Shown: piece by piece, positions 51,929 to 59,925 of the stretch
Numbering within the stretch: position 1 is the first letter of the stretch
Layout: every line of letters starts with the position of its first letter
Assembly (NCBI GenBank): GCA_902363135.1
Contig: CABIZF010000007.1
Span: 102,926 to 166,925, forward strand
Length of the DNA: 64,000 nt
Direction of reading: 5' to 3'
DNA from: Lachnospiraceae bacterium
Lineage (GTDB): Bacteria; Bacillota; Clostridia; Lachnospirales; Lachnospiraceae
Notes under the pieces: model-generated
Seen by the model: only the letters and a program-made list of their open reading frames with translations
The model's database searches: none
What the model was told of the DNA's origin: nothing
Position numbers and translations under genes: made by a program

Positions 51929-51959
51929 TTGACCTGGAGTTTACTTCAGGTTGTACCAT
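51929..51959 (+). promoter_or_regulatory. MerR-type promoter with 19-bp spacer
   Basis: -35 TTGACC (51929-51934), exactly 19 nt, -10 TACCAT (51954-51959), with the dyad CCTGGAGT-TT-ACTTCAGG (51933-51950) centred between them. An over-long spacer holding a palindrome is the hallmark of MerR-family regulation (inducer twists the DNA to activate). No merR gene lies within the window, so a host regulator is implied. Confidence 0.82.
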
Positions 51960-51988
51960 AAAAGAAAAAGAGCAAGGAGGAATTTTTT

Positions 51989-52411
51989 ATGGATATTGAA
52001 CAGATGAAAAAAGACTTAGGTGGAGGTAACGTATTTCCAATCGGTGAAGAAAATGTAGTATTTGCAAAATATTTTACAGGTGAGTGCTATCTGAATATGC
52101 TTACAACAGAGAGAGTACCAGTTGGTCTCGTTACTTTCGCTCCTGGAACCATCAATGCATATCACATCCATCATAAAGGTGGACAGATCCTTATGGTTAC
52201 TGGTGGAAGAGGATGGTACCAGGAAGAAGGAAAGCCGGCTCGTGAGCTGAAAGCCGGAGATGTAGTAAATATTCCACCAGAAGTAAAACATTGGCATGGA
52301 GCAGCGAAAGACAGCTGGTTCCAGCATCTGGCTGTTGAAGTTCCGGCAGAGGGTGCTTCCAATGAATGGCTTGAGTTTTTACCGGAAGAAGAGTATAACA
52401 AATTACCATAA
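51989..52411 (+). CDS. Small cupin-domain protein
   Basis: A 140-residue single cupin: motif 1 INAYHIHHKGGQILMVTGGR with HxH-type metal ligands and Gly-Gly-Gln, motif 2 VVNIPPEVKHWHGA. These short cupins, with carboxymuconolactone decarboxylases, flavodoxins and aldo/keto reductases, form stress or aldehyde/quinone-responsive operons. It is first after the MerR-type promoter, with AAGGAGG 11 nt before the ATG. Its sequence parallels the cupin half of the gene split by the ICE. Confidence 0.9.
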   Translation: MDIEQMKKDLGGGNVFPIGEENVVFAKYFTGECYLNMLTTERVPVGLVTFAPGTINAYHIHHKGGQILMVTGGRGWYQEEGKPARELKAGDVVNIPPEVKHWHGAAKDSWFQHLAVEVPAEGASNEWLEFLPEEEYNKLP

Positions 52412-52436
52412 ATAAGAAAGATGGAGGTTTGATATC

Positions 52437-52775
52437 ATGGCAAAGATCACACAGATAGCAGGAAGAAATGCTCTGGGAACATTTGCACCAGATTTTGCAC
52501 ATTTTAACGATGACATTCTTTTCGGAGAGAACTGGAATAACGAAGATATTGATTTAAAAACAAGAAGTATCATCACAGTTGTAGCACTGATGGCACAGGG
52601 AATCACAGATTCCTCTTTGAAATTCCATTTACAGAATGCAAAGGATCATGGGGTAACACAGAAAGAGATCGCAGCAATCATCACTCACGTAGCATTCTAT
52701 GCAGGCTGGCCAAAAGGCTGGGCAGTCTTTAATCTTGCAAAAGAGGTTTGGAATGAGGACGAAGCAGAGAAATAA
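52437..52775 (+). CDS. Carboxymuconolactone decarboxylase family protein
   Basis: A 112-residue protein, strongly similar to residues 1-107 of the split fusion at 333 (both contain HFNDDxLFGENWNN and KTRSIITVVALMA). It ends soon after WNEDEAEK, so it has only this domain. It forms an operon with the cupin gene. Inside the ICE boundaries by the att reconstruction, it gives back the decarboxylase activity as a stand-alone protein. Family members are small helical hexamers, some with peroxidase-like Cys, though no CxxC is present here. Confidence 0.9.
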   Translation: MAKITQIAGRNALGTFAPDFAHFNDDILFGENWNNEDIDLKTRSIITVVALMAQGITDSSLKFHLQNAKDHGVTQKEIAAIITHVAFYAGWPKGWAVFNLAKEVWNEDEAEK

Positions 52776-52869
52776 CCTGGCAGAAACTGCTCGTCATGAA
52801 AGGGTCGCACAAAACACAGACGTGTATGCCGTTAAAGCCCGTAACTATAAGGGATTGCGGAGGGGTAGT

Positions 52870-52893
52870 CCAGTTTTATGCAGAAATAACTGG
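52870..52893. other. attR: right ICE-chromosome junction
   Basis: ICE arm CCAGTTT-T (52870-52877), core ATGCAG (52878-52883), then chromosomal AAATAACTGG. CCAGTTT is the exact reverse complement of the left arm AAACTGG, so the excised circle would have a symmetrical core site. Confidence 0.88.
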
Positions 52894-53151
52894 CATATCC
52901 ATCATGCAAAAAGTGGAGGCGGTCAGATCCTGGTATGTGTTGCCGGAAGAGGATATTATCAGGAAGAAGGGAAAGATGCTGTAGAAATGAAGCCAGGCGA
53001 CTACATCAATATTCCGGCAGAAGTGAAACACTGGCATGGCGCTGCTCCGGATGAATGGTTTTCCCATCTGGCAATTGAGGTGCCGGGAGTGGATTGTTCC
53101 AATGAGTGGTGTGAGGCGGTATCGGAGAAAGAGTACGCTGGATTAAGATAA
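52884..53151 (+). pseudogene. Decarboxylase-cupin fusion, 3' part (cupin barrel)
   Basis: From the junction the frame reads RNNWHIHHAKSGGGQILVCV, then DYINIPAEVKHWHGA and the stop at 53151: the cupin barrel missing from the gene at 333. Upstream, a continuous frame from 52699 reads through ICE-end sequence unrelated to the missing part and has no evident start, so the fragment is probably silent unless made as a short fusion. It is 10 nt before the aldo/keto reductase gene, and transcription from the MerR-type promoter probably still passes through it. Confidence 0.9.
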
Positions 53152-53161
53152 GGAGAGCACT

Positions 53162-54166
53162 ATGGAATACGGTAAACTCGGAAATACAGATATAGAAGTG
53201 TCAAAATTATGTGTGGGCTGCATGAGTTTTGGGAAAGCTGGAACCATGCATGACTGGACGTTGGATGAAGCTGAAAGTGAGAATGTTATCAAGCATGCAC
53301 TTGATTTGGGATATAACTTTTTTGATACAGCAAATGGATATTCAGCAGGAACAAGTGAGGAATATTTAGGTAAAGCATTGAAGAAAAATGTAGCGAGAAA
53401 TCAGGTTGTGATTGCATCCAAGGTATATTTTAATGAAGGTCGTTTATCAAGACAGGCAATCATGAGGGAAATAGATGGAACTCTGTCACGTCTTGGAACC
53501 GACTATCTTGATTTATATATCATCCATAGATTTGACTATGATACACCAATTGAAGAAACTATGGAGGCACTGCACGATCTGGTAAAAGCAGGAAAGGTCA
53601 GGGCACTTGGTGCATCTGCCATGTATGGATATCAGTTTTATAATATGCAGTTAGCCGCAAGAGACAATGGATGGACACCATTTTCTGCGATGGAGAATCA
53701 TTATAATTTGCTTTACAGAGAGGATGAGAGAGAATTGCTACCAATTTGTAAGCAAATGAAAGTTTCGTTAATGCCGTATAGCCCTCTTGCAGCCGGACAT
53801 CTGGCAAGACCACAGTGGAAATCAGAGTCTCTTCGTGGAACCACGGATAGGGTTGCCATGGGAAAATATGATAAGACTGAAGCGGAAGACATGCAGATAG
53901 TTAAACGTGTAGCGGAGCTTGCCGAAAAGTATAACTGCAAAATGTCCCAGATAGCCATTGCATGGCAGTGGGCAAAGGGAATTCTATCGCCTATTATTGG
54001 GGCAACCAAAACGCAGTATCTGGATGATTCAGCCGGAGCATTTGACATTAAATTAACTGCCGAAGACCTAGCATATCTTGAAGAGCCATATGTTCCACAT
54101 GAGATAGTTGGTGCAATTGATAAAAATCCGGCGCAAGGTGTTATTTTGCTTGATGAAAAGAAATAA
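53162..54166 (+). CDS. Aldo/keto reductase
   Basis: A 334-residue TIM-barrel oxidoreductase: LGNTDIEVSKLCVGCMSFG at the start, FDTANGYSAGTSEEYLGKAL with the catalytic Asp and Tyr, IASKVYF Lys strand, YIIHRFDYDTPIEE with the His, and the NADPH-binding end SPIIGATKTQYLDD. It reduces aldehydes or ketones. It belonged to the flavodoxin/decarboxylase-cupin operon before insertion; now its nearest visible promoter is the MerR-type one in the ICE. Ribosome site AAGGAGAG. Confidence 0.94.
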   Translation: MEYGKLGNTDIEVSKLCVGCMSFGKAGTMHDWTLDEAESENVIKHALDLGYNFFDTANGYSAGTSEEYLGKALKKNVARNQVVIASKVYFNEGRLSRQAIMREIDGTLSRLGTDYLDLYIIHRFDYDTPIEETMEALHDLVKAGKVRALGASAMYGYQFYNMQLAARDNGWTPFSAMENHYNLLYREDERELLPICKQMKVSLMPYSPLAAGHLARPQWKSESLRGTTDRVAMGKYDKTEAEDMQIVKRVAELAEKYNCKMSQIAIAWQWAKGILSPIIGATKTQYLDDSAGAFDIKLTAEDLAYLEEPYVPHEIVGAIDKNPAQGVILLDEKK

Positions 54167-54181
54167 AGTTTCAGTAATCAT

Positions 54182-54220
54182 AGAGTGTATGGATTCAATT
54201 CCATATGCTCTTTTTCTTTT
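54182..54220 (+). terminator. Terminator after the aldo/keto reductase
   Basis: AGAGTGTATGGA (54182-54193) pairs with TCCATATGCTCT (54200-54211), with two G-U pairs, then TTTTCTTTT. Confidence 0.85.
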
Positions 54221-54403
54221 ACTTAATTTCAAGAAAAATGCAGAAATCTAATGTTACGAGTTTCTTACGAGTGGCATTAAAAAAAACTCGCAAGAAAAAA
54301 AGTAAAAAAATTTGCTTTTGACCACTGTAAAACAGGCTCTGAGCGTTTCGTTATATGAAGGGATAATTTTTCTTTCATAATTCAAAGAAAAGAGGACAAA
54401 GAA

Positions 54404-54580
54404 ATGTCAGAGAAAAGATGTTATACAGTTCAAGAGTTACAGGAAATCTTAGGAGTCAGCAGACCTACTATTTATAACCTTTTGAAGAAAAAGGAATTCC
54501 GGTGGATTCAGTTGGATGGCGGAAAGTATCGCATCTCTAAGAAGAGTTTTGACGACTGGCTCGATAACTTGGAGCAGTAA
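54404..54580 (+). CDS. Excisionase-like helix-turn-helix protein
   Basis: A 58-residue protein: YTVQELQEILGVSRPTIYNL, a short wing (RWIQLDGGKYRISKKSF) and DDWLDNLEQ, the MerR-like winged-helix fold of Tn916-type Xis and similar factors. AGAGGAC precedes the ATG. It lies outside the ICE and next to a broken gene of the same sort of element, so it is probably the survivor of an older mobile element. An AT-rich leader with repeated ACGAG/ACTCG words precedes it. Confidence 0.78.
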   Translation: MSEKRCYTVQELQEILGVSRPTIYNLLKKKEFRWIQLDGGKYRISKKSFDDWLDNLEQ

Positions 54581-54700
54581 AAAACAGGATGTTGATCAGG
54601 CAGATTTTGTCTGCAATCGACATCCTAAATTTTTATCTGGATTTGAGATATGATATAAGAAAAAACACTAACACTAAAAAAGACAGGAAGTGAAGAATAA

Positions 54701-55099
54701 ATGGCAACAGCAATTATGAAACAAAAAGAAGTTCCGGAAATGGACGATGTTGAAGAGATCATTTCAAAGATATCAGAAGACAGTCCTTACAAACGGCGTC
54801 CGACACAAAAGAGAACCTGGATGACCGTGCCGGAAATGGGAAAGCTGCTGGGATTAAAAAAGACCGATCGATATTGGCTGGTGCATAAAAATGTTTTTGA
54901 ATCTAAAGAGATTCCAAAAGTGGGGAAGGTCCCGCTTTTGAGGCGAATGACAGGCAGTGTATATACACTGCCTGTCATTGCTATTCTTAGCTCTCAAGTA
55001 TTAAATACAAAAAATCAAAGAAATGTTTATTTTAGATGTACAGATTTGAGTACAACAAATTGCGTATCCAGAGTTAACATGATAAAATTATTACATTAG
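54701..55099 (+). pseudogene. Truncated helix-turn-helix protein of an old mobile element
   Basis: The first 70 residues (MKQKEVPEMDDVEEIISKIS, RTWMTVPEMGKLLGLKKTDR, YWLVHKNVFESKEI) read like an element-borne excisionase-type HTH protein. After about base 54920 the translation becomes unlike it (VPLLRRMTGSVYTLPVIAIL) and passes through a perfect palindrome at 54946. The 3' end therefore seems replaced by a rearrangement. Confidence 0.6.
54946..54979. repeat. Perfect 34-bp palindrome
   Basis: AATGACAGGCAGTGTAT (54946-54962) is followed immediately by its exact reverse complement, with no loop. It stands at the point where the HTH gene loses its normal sequence. It could be a joined pair of short inverted repeats left after element loss, or a dimeric operator. 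Confidence 0.8.
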
Positions 55100-55229
55100 C
55101 TTCAAGATGTAGCGTATGTAAAGTATGAAGTATTTGTTGAAGATCAGGAGTAGGTAGTATGTTTGACTAGCAATCAAAGATATCGAAACATACGGATTGA
55201 AAGATTGCTATTGATAGGAGAAAAATTAG

Positions 55230-56204
55230 ATGATGCAAAAGGAAATAGATGTGACAGCTTTGGGCGAACTTCTGATTGATTTTACAGAGAATGGCGTCAG
55301 CAGTCAGGGAAATGCATTATTAGAAGCAAATCCAGGTGGGGCACCATGTAATGTGCTGGCAATGCTTGGAAAGCTGGGCAAAAAAACAGCATTTATCGGA
55401 AAAGTTGGAAACGATCAATTTGGTAATATGCTAAGAAAAACGATAGAGTCTGTTGGAATTGATGCAGAAGGTTTAGTGATTGATGACAAGGTACATACCA
55501 CATTGGCATTTGTACATACTTATCCAGATGGTGACAGAGATTTTTCTTTTTACCGTAATCCAGGAGCGGACATGATGTTGAGAAAAGAAGAGGTTTCTTT
55601 GGATAAGATATGTGCATCCAAAATCTTTCATTTTGGAACGTTATCCTTTACTCATGCGGGAATCAGGACAGCTTCACAATATGCAATTCAGTGTGCGAAA
55701 GAAGCTGGAGCGTTGATTTCCTTTGATCCTAATTTACGTGAACCATTGTGGGAGAATCTTGAGGACGCACGAAAAGTTATTGAGTATGGAATGGAGTGTT
55801 GTGATATCTTAAAAATATCGGACAATGAACTGACTTTTATGATAGGTGAAAAGGATTATGACAAAGGAGCAGTTCTTCTTCAGCAGAAATATCAGATTCC
55901 ACTTGTATGTGTTACTCTGGGAAAAGATGGAAGCCGGGCATACTATAAGGGGCTTACGATTAAAGCAGAGCCATTTTTGCAGAAAAACACGATAGAAACA
56001 ACGGGTGCAGGAGATACCTTTACCGGATGTATGCTGAATACAGTTTTGGATAAGGGGCTTGATAATCTTACAGGAGAGGACATCGGAGGGATGCTTCGAT
56101 TCGCAAATGCAGGTGCAGCTCTGATTACAACAAAGCGAGGTGCTTTGAGGGTTATGCCGGAAAAAGATGAAATTGAATCGTTATTAGAAGAGCAGACGGA
56201 GTAA
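55230..56204 (+). CDS. PfkB-family carbohydrate kinase (fructokinase-like)
   Basis: A 324-residue ribokinase-fold enzyme: N-terminal GELLIDFTE and NPGGAPCNVLAMLGKLG (sugar-binding), DPNLREPLW mid-domain, and the catalytic C-terminal signature TTGAGDTFTGCM with the base Asp. The NPGGAPxN form is usual for bacterial fructokinases. It phosphorylates fructose to fructose-6-phosphate. It lies 20 nt before the GH91 gene, which suggests it handles fructose released from inulin-derived sugars. TAGGAG precedes the ATG. The leader has paired GTATGTTT/AAACATAC arms (55157-55193). Confidence 0.88.
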   Translation: MMQKEIDVTALGELLIDFTENGVSSQGNALLEANPGGAPCNVLAMLGKLGKKTAFIGKVGNDQFGNMLRKTIESVGIDAEGLVIDDKVHTTLAFVHTYPDGDRDFSFYRNPGADMMLRKEEVSLDKICASKIFHFGTLSFTHAGIRTASQYAIQCAKEAGALISFDPNLREPLWENLEDARKVIEYGMECCDILKISDNELTFMIGEKDYDKGAVLLQQKYQIPLVCVTLGKDGSRAYYKGLTIKAEPFLQKNTIETTGAGDTFTGCMLNTVLDKGLDNLTGEDIGGMLRFANAGAALITTKRGALRVMPEKDEIESLLEEQTE

Positions 56205-56224
56205 ACATATAGGAGGATTTATTG

Positions 56225-57580
56225 ATGTCAAGTAAAAATTATTATGACGTTACAAAATGGAACGTTGGAAATTCTTACGAGGATATTGGGGAAGTAATCA
56301 ACAGTATTATTGCGGATATTAAAAAGCGACAAACAGATTCAAATATGAATGAAGGTGGAAAACCGGGAGCAGTCATTTACATTCCGTCTGGTGATTATCA
56401 TCTTCGTACACAAGTAGTGATTGATATCAGTTACTTGAAAATTATGGGTTCAGGACATGGTTTTGTATCATCCAGTATCCGTTATAATCTTCCGGAGAAT
56501 GAATGGGCAGATTTACATGAAGTGTGGCCGGGCGGAAGCCGTATCCTTGTTGACCTTTCTCCAGAACCACGAGATGAAGAATCGGCAGGAGCAGCATTCT
56601 ATGTTGAGCGAGATGGAAATCCACGAATTAGTTCTGTAGAATTTGAAAACTTCTGTATTGATGGTTTGCATTTTGTGGACGATGGTTCGGGAATGTCAAA
56701 TCCAGAAAATACATATACCAATGGAAAAACAGGTATTTATATTGGAAGTGCACAGGATTCATTCAGGCTCACAGGTATGGGAATCGTATATTTAGAACAT
56801 GGAGTTACGATTTATCATGCAGATGCGTTGTCTATTCACGATAATTTCATAGCGGAATGTGGTAATTGCATAGAGTTGAGAGGCTGGGGACAGGCATCTA
56901 AAATAACAGATAATCTGATGGGCGCAGGTTATAAGGGATATTCCATCTTTGCCGAAAATTTTGGTGGACTTTTGATTACAGCAAATAATATTTTTCCTCG
57001 AGGCACAAGTAGTGTTCATTTCCGTAATGTGGCACGTTCCATTATTACAGCCAACAGATTTCATTCCTTCTATCCGGGAATGCTGGTATTTGAAGGAAAC
57101 TGTTCGGAAAATATGGTTTCTTCAAATCATTTTTTACGTGACAATGAACCATGGGCGCCTATGTTGGAATATGATAATGGATTAGATGATTTGTATGGTA
57201 TTCTGTGTATCAGTGGTAATAATAATTCGGTAATTGCCAACCATATTTCAGAAATAATCCATACACAGTCTATCAAGCCAGCCGGGGCAAAACCTGTAAT
57301 CATACATATTGTTTCAGGTAAAGGAAATTATATTTCGGATAACCATATTGTTGCAACTACCGAAGTTGCGGATGAGCAGACAAAGGCATCAGATTCTTGC
57401 TTTTCTGCACAAGTAGATGCACTGACGACTACTGATAAGTTGGTTGCGCTTGATGTAACAGCTGTTTTGGTAGAAAAAGAATCCGTTCAGAATACGATTC
57501 TTGACTCCGGAAGCGAGGGACAGGTTATTATAGACAGGACTGTAAATGCTTTTAGAGCTACTCCAGTGCCAGGAGTATAA
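56225..57580 (+). CDS. GH91 inulin fructotransferase / difructose-anhydride enzyme
   Basis: A 451-residue right-handed beta-helix protein strongly like GH91 inulin fructotransferases: DIGEVINSIIADIKKRQTD, GAVIYIPSGDYHLRTQVVID, ADALSIHDNFIAECGNCIEL (region of the catalytic Asp/Glu pair), WGQASKITDNLMGAGYKGYS and ILDSGSEGQVI near the end. Known members make difructose anhydride III or I from inulin, or hydrolyse these anhydrides. There is no signal peptide, so it acts in the cytoplasm, which favours hydrolysis of imported anhydride over attack on inulin polymer. AGGAGG lies 8 nt before the ATG at 56225. Partner of the kinase upstream. Confidence 0.9.
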   Translation: MSSKNYYDVTKWNVGNSYEDIGEVINSIIADIKKRQTDSNMNEGGKPGAVIYIPSGDYHLRTQVVIDISYLKIMGSGHGFVSSSIRYNLPENEWADLHEVWPGGSRILVDLSPEPRDEESAGAAFYVERDGNPRISSVEFENFCIDGLHFVDDGSGMSNPENTYTNGKTGIYIGSAQDSFRLTGMGIVYLEHGVTIYHADALSIHDNFIAECGNCIELRGWGQASKITDNLMGAGYKGYSIFAENFGGLLITANNIFPRGTSSVHFRNVARSIITANRFHSFYPGMLVFEGNCSENMVSSNHFLRDNEPWAPMLEYDNGLDDLYGILCISGNNNSVIANHISEIIHTQSIKPAGAKPVIIHIVSGKGNYISDNHIVATTEVADEQTKASDSCFSAQVDALTTTDKLVALDVTAVLVEKESVQNTILDSGSEGQVIIDRTVNAFRATPVPGV

Positions 57581-57611
57581 AATTATGGTGCAAATAACAA
57601 GTATATGAAAG

Positions 57612-57646
57612 AAAAAGAGCCTTGGCGTGATGTCAGGGCTCTTTTT
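57612..57646. terminator. Bidirectional terminator after the GH91 gene
   Basis: AAAAAGAGCC (57612-57621) and GGCTCTTTTT (57637-57646) are exact complements. A group II intron 5' end lies 8 nt beyond. Confidence 0.88.
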
Positions 57647-57653
57647 AGTGGAA

Positions 57654-57837
57654 GTGCGCCTAGCGGCGCACGTTTCGTTTGCGCGCCATGGGCGCGCTCT
57701 CGCAGGTGAAAGTCCTGAACATGCCCAGGTAGTGGGAAATGTATAGCTGAACAGCAAGGGTGTCCATCGTGAGGTGGAATCTGAAGGAAGCTGTAGGCAA
57801 ATCCTTGGTCCGACGGACAGAAATCGCATATGAGGCT
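57654..57837 (+). mobile_element. Group II intron fragment, 5' end of domain I only
   Basis: It starts with GTGCGCC, the usual 5' end of bacterial group II introns, and contains GTGAAAGTCC and later ACAGAAATCGCATATGAGG, words typical of intron domain I. After about 184 nt the sequence changes to an IS3 gene fragment, and no reverse transcriptase is present. It sits directly downstream of a terminator hairpin, the target of class C introns. Confidence 0.65.
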
Positions 57838-58083
57838 ATCTCGTAATTCTCGTTGCAAACGAGCAATTTCTTTTGCCTCATCACTTGCATAATTGCCTGA
57901 TCCACGAGTCGGAACAGCTCCTTCATGATTCTTTGCTGATTTCATCCAATTCTTCAGTGCCGACTCACTGATTCCGAGATTTTCAGCACATTTACGGAGT
58001 GCCATCTCTGGATGCTCTAATCGATACCTTACTGCATCTTCTTTAAACTCCTGTGAATATTTTGTACCTTTTGCCATAACCAT
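57838..58083 (-). pseudogene. IS3-family transposase OrfA fragment
   Basis: About 80 residues: YSQEFKEDAVRYRLEHPEMA, LRKCAENLGISESALKNWMK, then EIARLQRELRD, the HTH and leucine-zipper start of IS3-type OrfA. The normal continuation is cut by the intron fragment, and what follows in frame is antisense intron. GGAGGAG precedes the start at 58083 or 58077. No OrfB remains. Confidence 0.82.
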
Positions 58084-58594
58084 TCTCCTCCTTGCTCTAT
58101 GACTATCATATAATATTTATTGAAAATGGTCATGTTTATTTTGTACTATTTATATTCTACCACCAGCAAACGTGATGGATGCTGGATTGGTCAGTCTGAG
58201 CCCGGCTATATAGCCGGGCTTTGAAATACATTAGCCAATTTTTGATAGCCAGCTTAAGACCACAACAGGATAGTTGCTCTTATGTAAATACAAAATGATT
58301 GATATTTTTCATTATTAAATACATATATTTATAATTAAGAGAGTTACAATGCCGGTACCTTGGAAACATCGGAGACTGCAATTATGAGGGTTTTTGATAG
58401 AAAAAAGTCTTTTAATATATCCTGATCAATGATATAATATTCCAAAATGTTGATGTATGGACGTTTTTGTTTTCTGAAATGTTGATTTATCAACATTTTT
58501 GTTTTCTGAAATGTTGATGATGAAAAATGTAGTAATTAAAAATGTTACAAAGTTGTTCTTGATAAAAATATTATTTGGTAACAGGAGGCATTTT
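58084..58594. other. 511-nt AT-rich region with terminator and iterated repeats
   Basis: No credible gene. It holds the perfect palindrome GCCCGGCTATATAGCCGGGC (58201-58220) followed by TTT, a probable terminator. It also holds three copies of AAATGTTGAT at 58445, 58478 and 58510 (33 and 32 bp apart). The last two are parts of a longer repeat TTTTTGTTTTCTGAAATGTT (58464, 58496). The centre AAATGTTGAT-TT-ATCAACATTT (58478-58499) can form a hairpin. These are probably operator elements of the ATPase gene. Confidence 0.6.
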
Positions 58595-59917
58595 ATGTTA
58601 AAAAGAAAAGTGATGCATTACATAAAAAAATGGGTAGATTCAAAAAACAAAAAATGTCTTGTGATTCAGGGAGCCAGACAAACAGGAAAAACATATATAG
58701 TTGAAAGATTTGCAGAAGAGAACTATGAAGAAATTGTTGAAATTAATTTTAAACAGATACCTTCTGCGATGGATATTTTTTCCGGTGATCTAACAGTAGA
58801 TAATATGGTTATGGCTATGCGATTTCGTTTTCCTGAAAAGAAGATTATTCCAGGAAAGACTATGATTTTTCTGGATGAGATTCAGGAGTGTCAGGAAGCA
58901 ATAACTTCTCTTAAGTTTTGGGCATTAGATAATAGATTTGATGTCATTGCATCAGGATCACTTTTAGGAATTGATTATAAACGTGCTTCTTCTTATCCTG
59001 TTGGGTATGTTGATTATCTGAAAATGTATGGAATAGATTTTGAGGAGTTTCTTTGGGGAATGGGAATCTCTGAGGATATGATAAGGAATATCTGTGGATA
59101 TCTTAGTTCAAAAGCTGCTATTCCAGAGGCGATTCATTCTCAGATGATGAAATATTTTAGGCAGTATGTCGCTATAGGTGGTATGCCGGAAGCAGTTCAG
59201 AAGTATATAGATACAAAAGATTTCAGGGAGGTTGACCGAATTCAGAGAAGCCTGTTACAGGGATATCAGTATGATATAGCCCATTATGCTACAGCTGAAG
59301 AAAAGGTAAAAGCGGAGAAGTGCTACCTCTCCCTTGCGAAACAGTTATTGGATAAAGAAAATCATAAATTTCAATATAAAGAAGTTGAGCATGGAGGCAG
59401 GGCACAGAAGTATTTTTCTAGTATCGAATGGTTACTTCGTGCAGATATGTTGTATTTGTGTAAACTTGTAACCGATATAAGATTTGATCTGGATGATTAT
59501 GCAAGAGATGATTTTTTCAGAGCTTATACAACGGACTTGTCGCTGTTGATGGCAATGAAAGATTTTTCCTTGAAGCAGCATATTATAGAAAATACCTTGG
59601 CAGGAAATTCCAAAGGAGGAATATTTGAATGTGCTGTAGCAGATGCTCTTCATAAGAAGGGATATCAGTTATATTTCTATAAAAATGAGACAACGAAAAA
59701 AGAAATTGATGTAATCATTCAAAAAGATGGAAAAGCAGTTCCTATTGAGGTCAAGAGTGGAAATACACGTGCAAATTCACTAAAATCGATCATGAAAAAT
59801 AATAAAGATATAAGCTATGGATATAAGTTCATAGATGGAAATATAGGAACCAGCGAAGAGGGAATAATTACATTACCGCTCTATATGATCGCTTTCTTTG
59901 ATAAAGTATCAGAATAA
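58595..59917 (+). CDS. AAA_14/DUF4143 ATP-binding protein
   Basis: A 440-residue protein. Walker A GARQTGKT (26-33), Walker B TMIFLDEIQEC (about 89-98), sensor-like VIASGSLLGIDY, a middle helical part, and the DUF4143 C-terminal domain ending in EIDVIIQKDGKAVPIEVKSG, a PD-(D/E)xK nuclease-like core (ExD...ExK). The family is very common in gut anaerobes; its task is unknown, with suggested links to defence or protein handling. The ATG follows ACAGGAGG; upstream in-frame starts overlap the operator repeats. Confidence 0.85.
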   Translation: MLKRKVMHYIKKWVDSKNKKCLVIQGARQTGKTYIVERFAEENYEEIVEINFKQIPSAMDIFSGDLTVDNMVMAMRFRFPEKKIIPGKTMIFLDEIQECQEAITSLKFWALDNRFDVIASGSLLGIDYKRASSYPVGYVDYLKMYGIDFEEFLWGMGISEDMIRNICGYLSSKAAIPEAIHSQMMKYFRQYVAIGGMPEAVQKYIDTKDFREVDRIQRSLLQGYQYDIAHYATAEEKVKAEKCYLSLAKQLLDKENHKFQYKEVEHGGRAQKYFSSIEWLLRADMLYLCKLVTDIRFDLDDYARDDFFRAYTTDLSLLMAMKDFSLKQHIIENTLAGNSKGGIFECAVADALHKKGYQLYFYKNETTKKEIDVIIQKDGKAVPIEVKSGNTRANSLKSIMKNNKDISYGYKFIDGNIGTSEEGIITLPLYMIAFFDKVSE

Positions 59918-59925
59918 CTGTAGAC

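Larger units (their letters stand above)
833..52883. mobile_element. 52-kb integrative and conjugative element (ICE)
   Basis: The element is bounded by ATGCAG direct repeats and has inverted recombinase arms (AAACTGG at 834-840, CCAGTTT at 52870-52876). It carries relaxase, coupling protein, VirB4, VirB6-like, PrgI, lysozyme/CHAP and MobC genes for conjugation. Its integration module is three tyrosine recombinases plus a TnpC-like protein at the right end, as in Tn554 or recombinase-in-trio elements, with no Tn916-type Int/Xis pair inside. ParM/ParR suggests a stage of plasmid-like segregation. Cargo includes a surface adhesin with sortase, two DNA methyltransferases with SAM synthetase, an iron uptake cassette, and copies of the domains that insertion disrupts. 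The transfer genes look complete, but several accessory genes usual after the CHAP protein in related ICEs are absent, and the iron cassette stands there. Confidence 0.88.

Noticed and set aside
52699..53151. Reading the right-hand cupin as a fusion with the decarboxylase at 52437 broken by a frameshift
   Set aside because: The 52776-52877 sequence is too short and unlike the missing fusion part, while the gene half at 333-832 joins perfectly in frame.
58445..58519. Repeats as a CRISPR array
   Set aside because: Only three short copies with near-identical spacers and no cas genes; better read as operator repeats.
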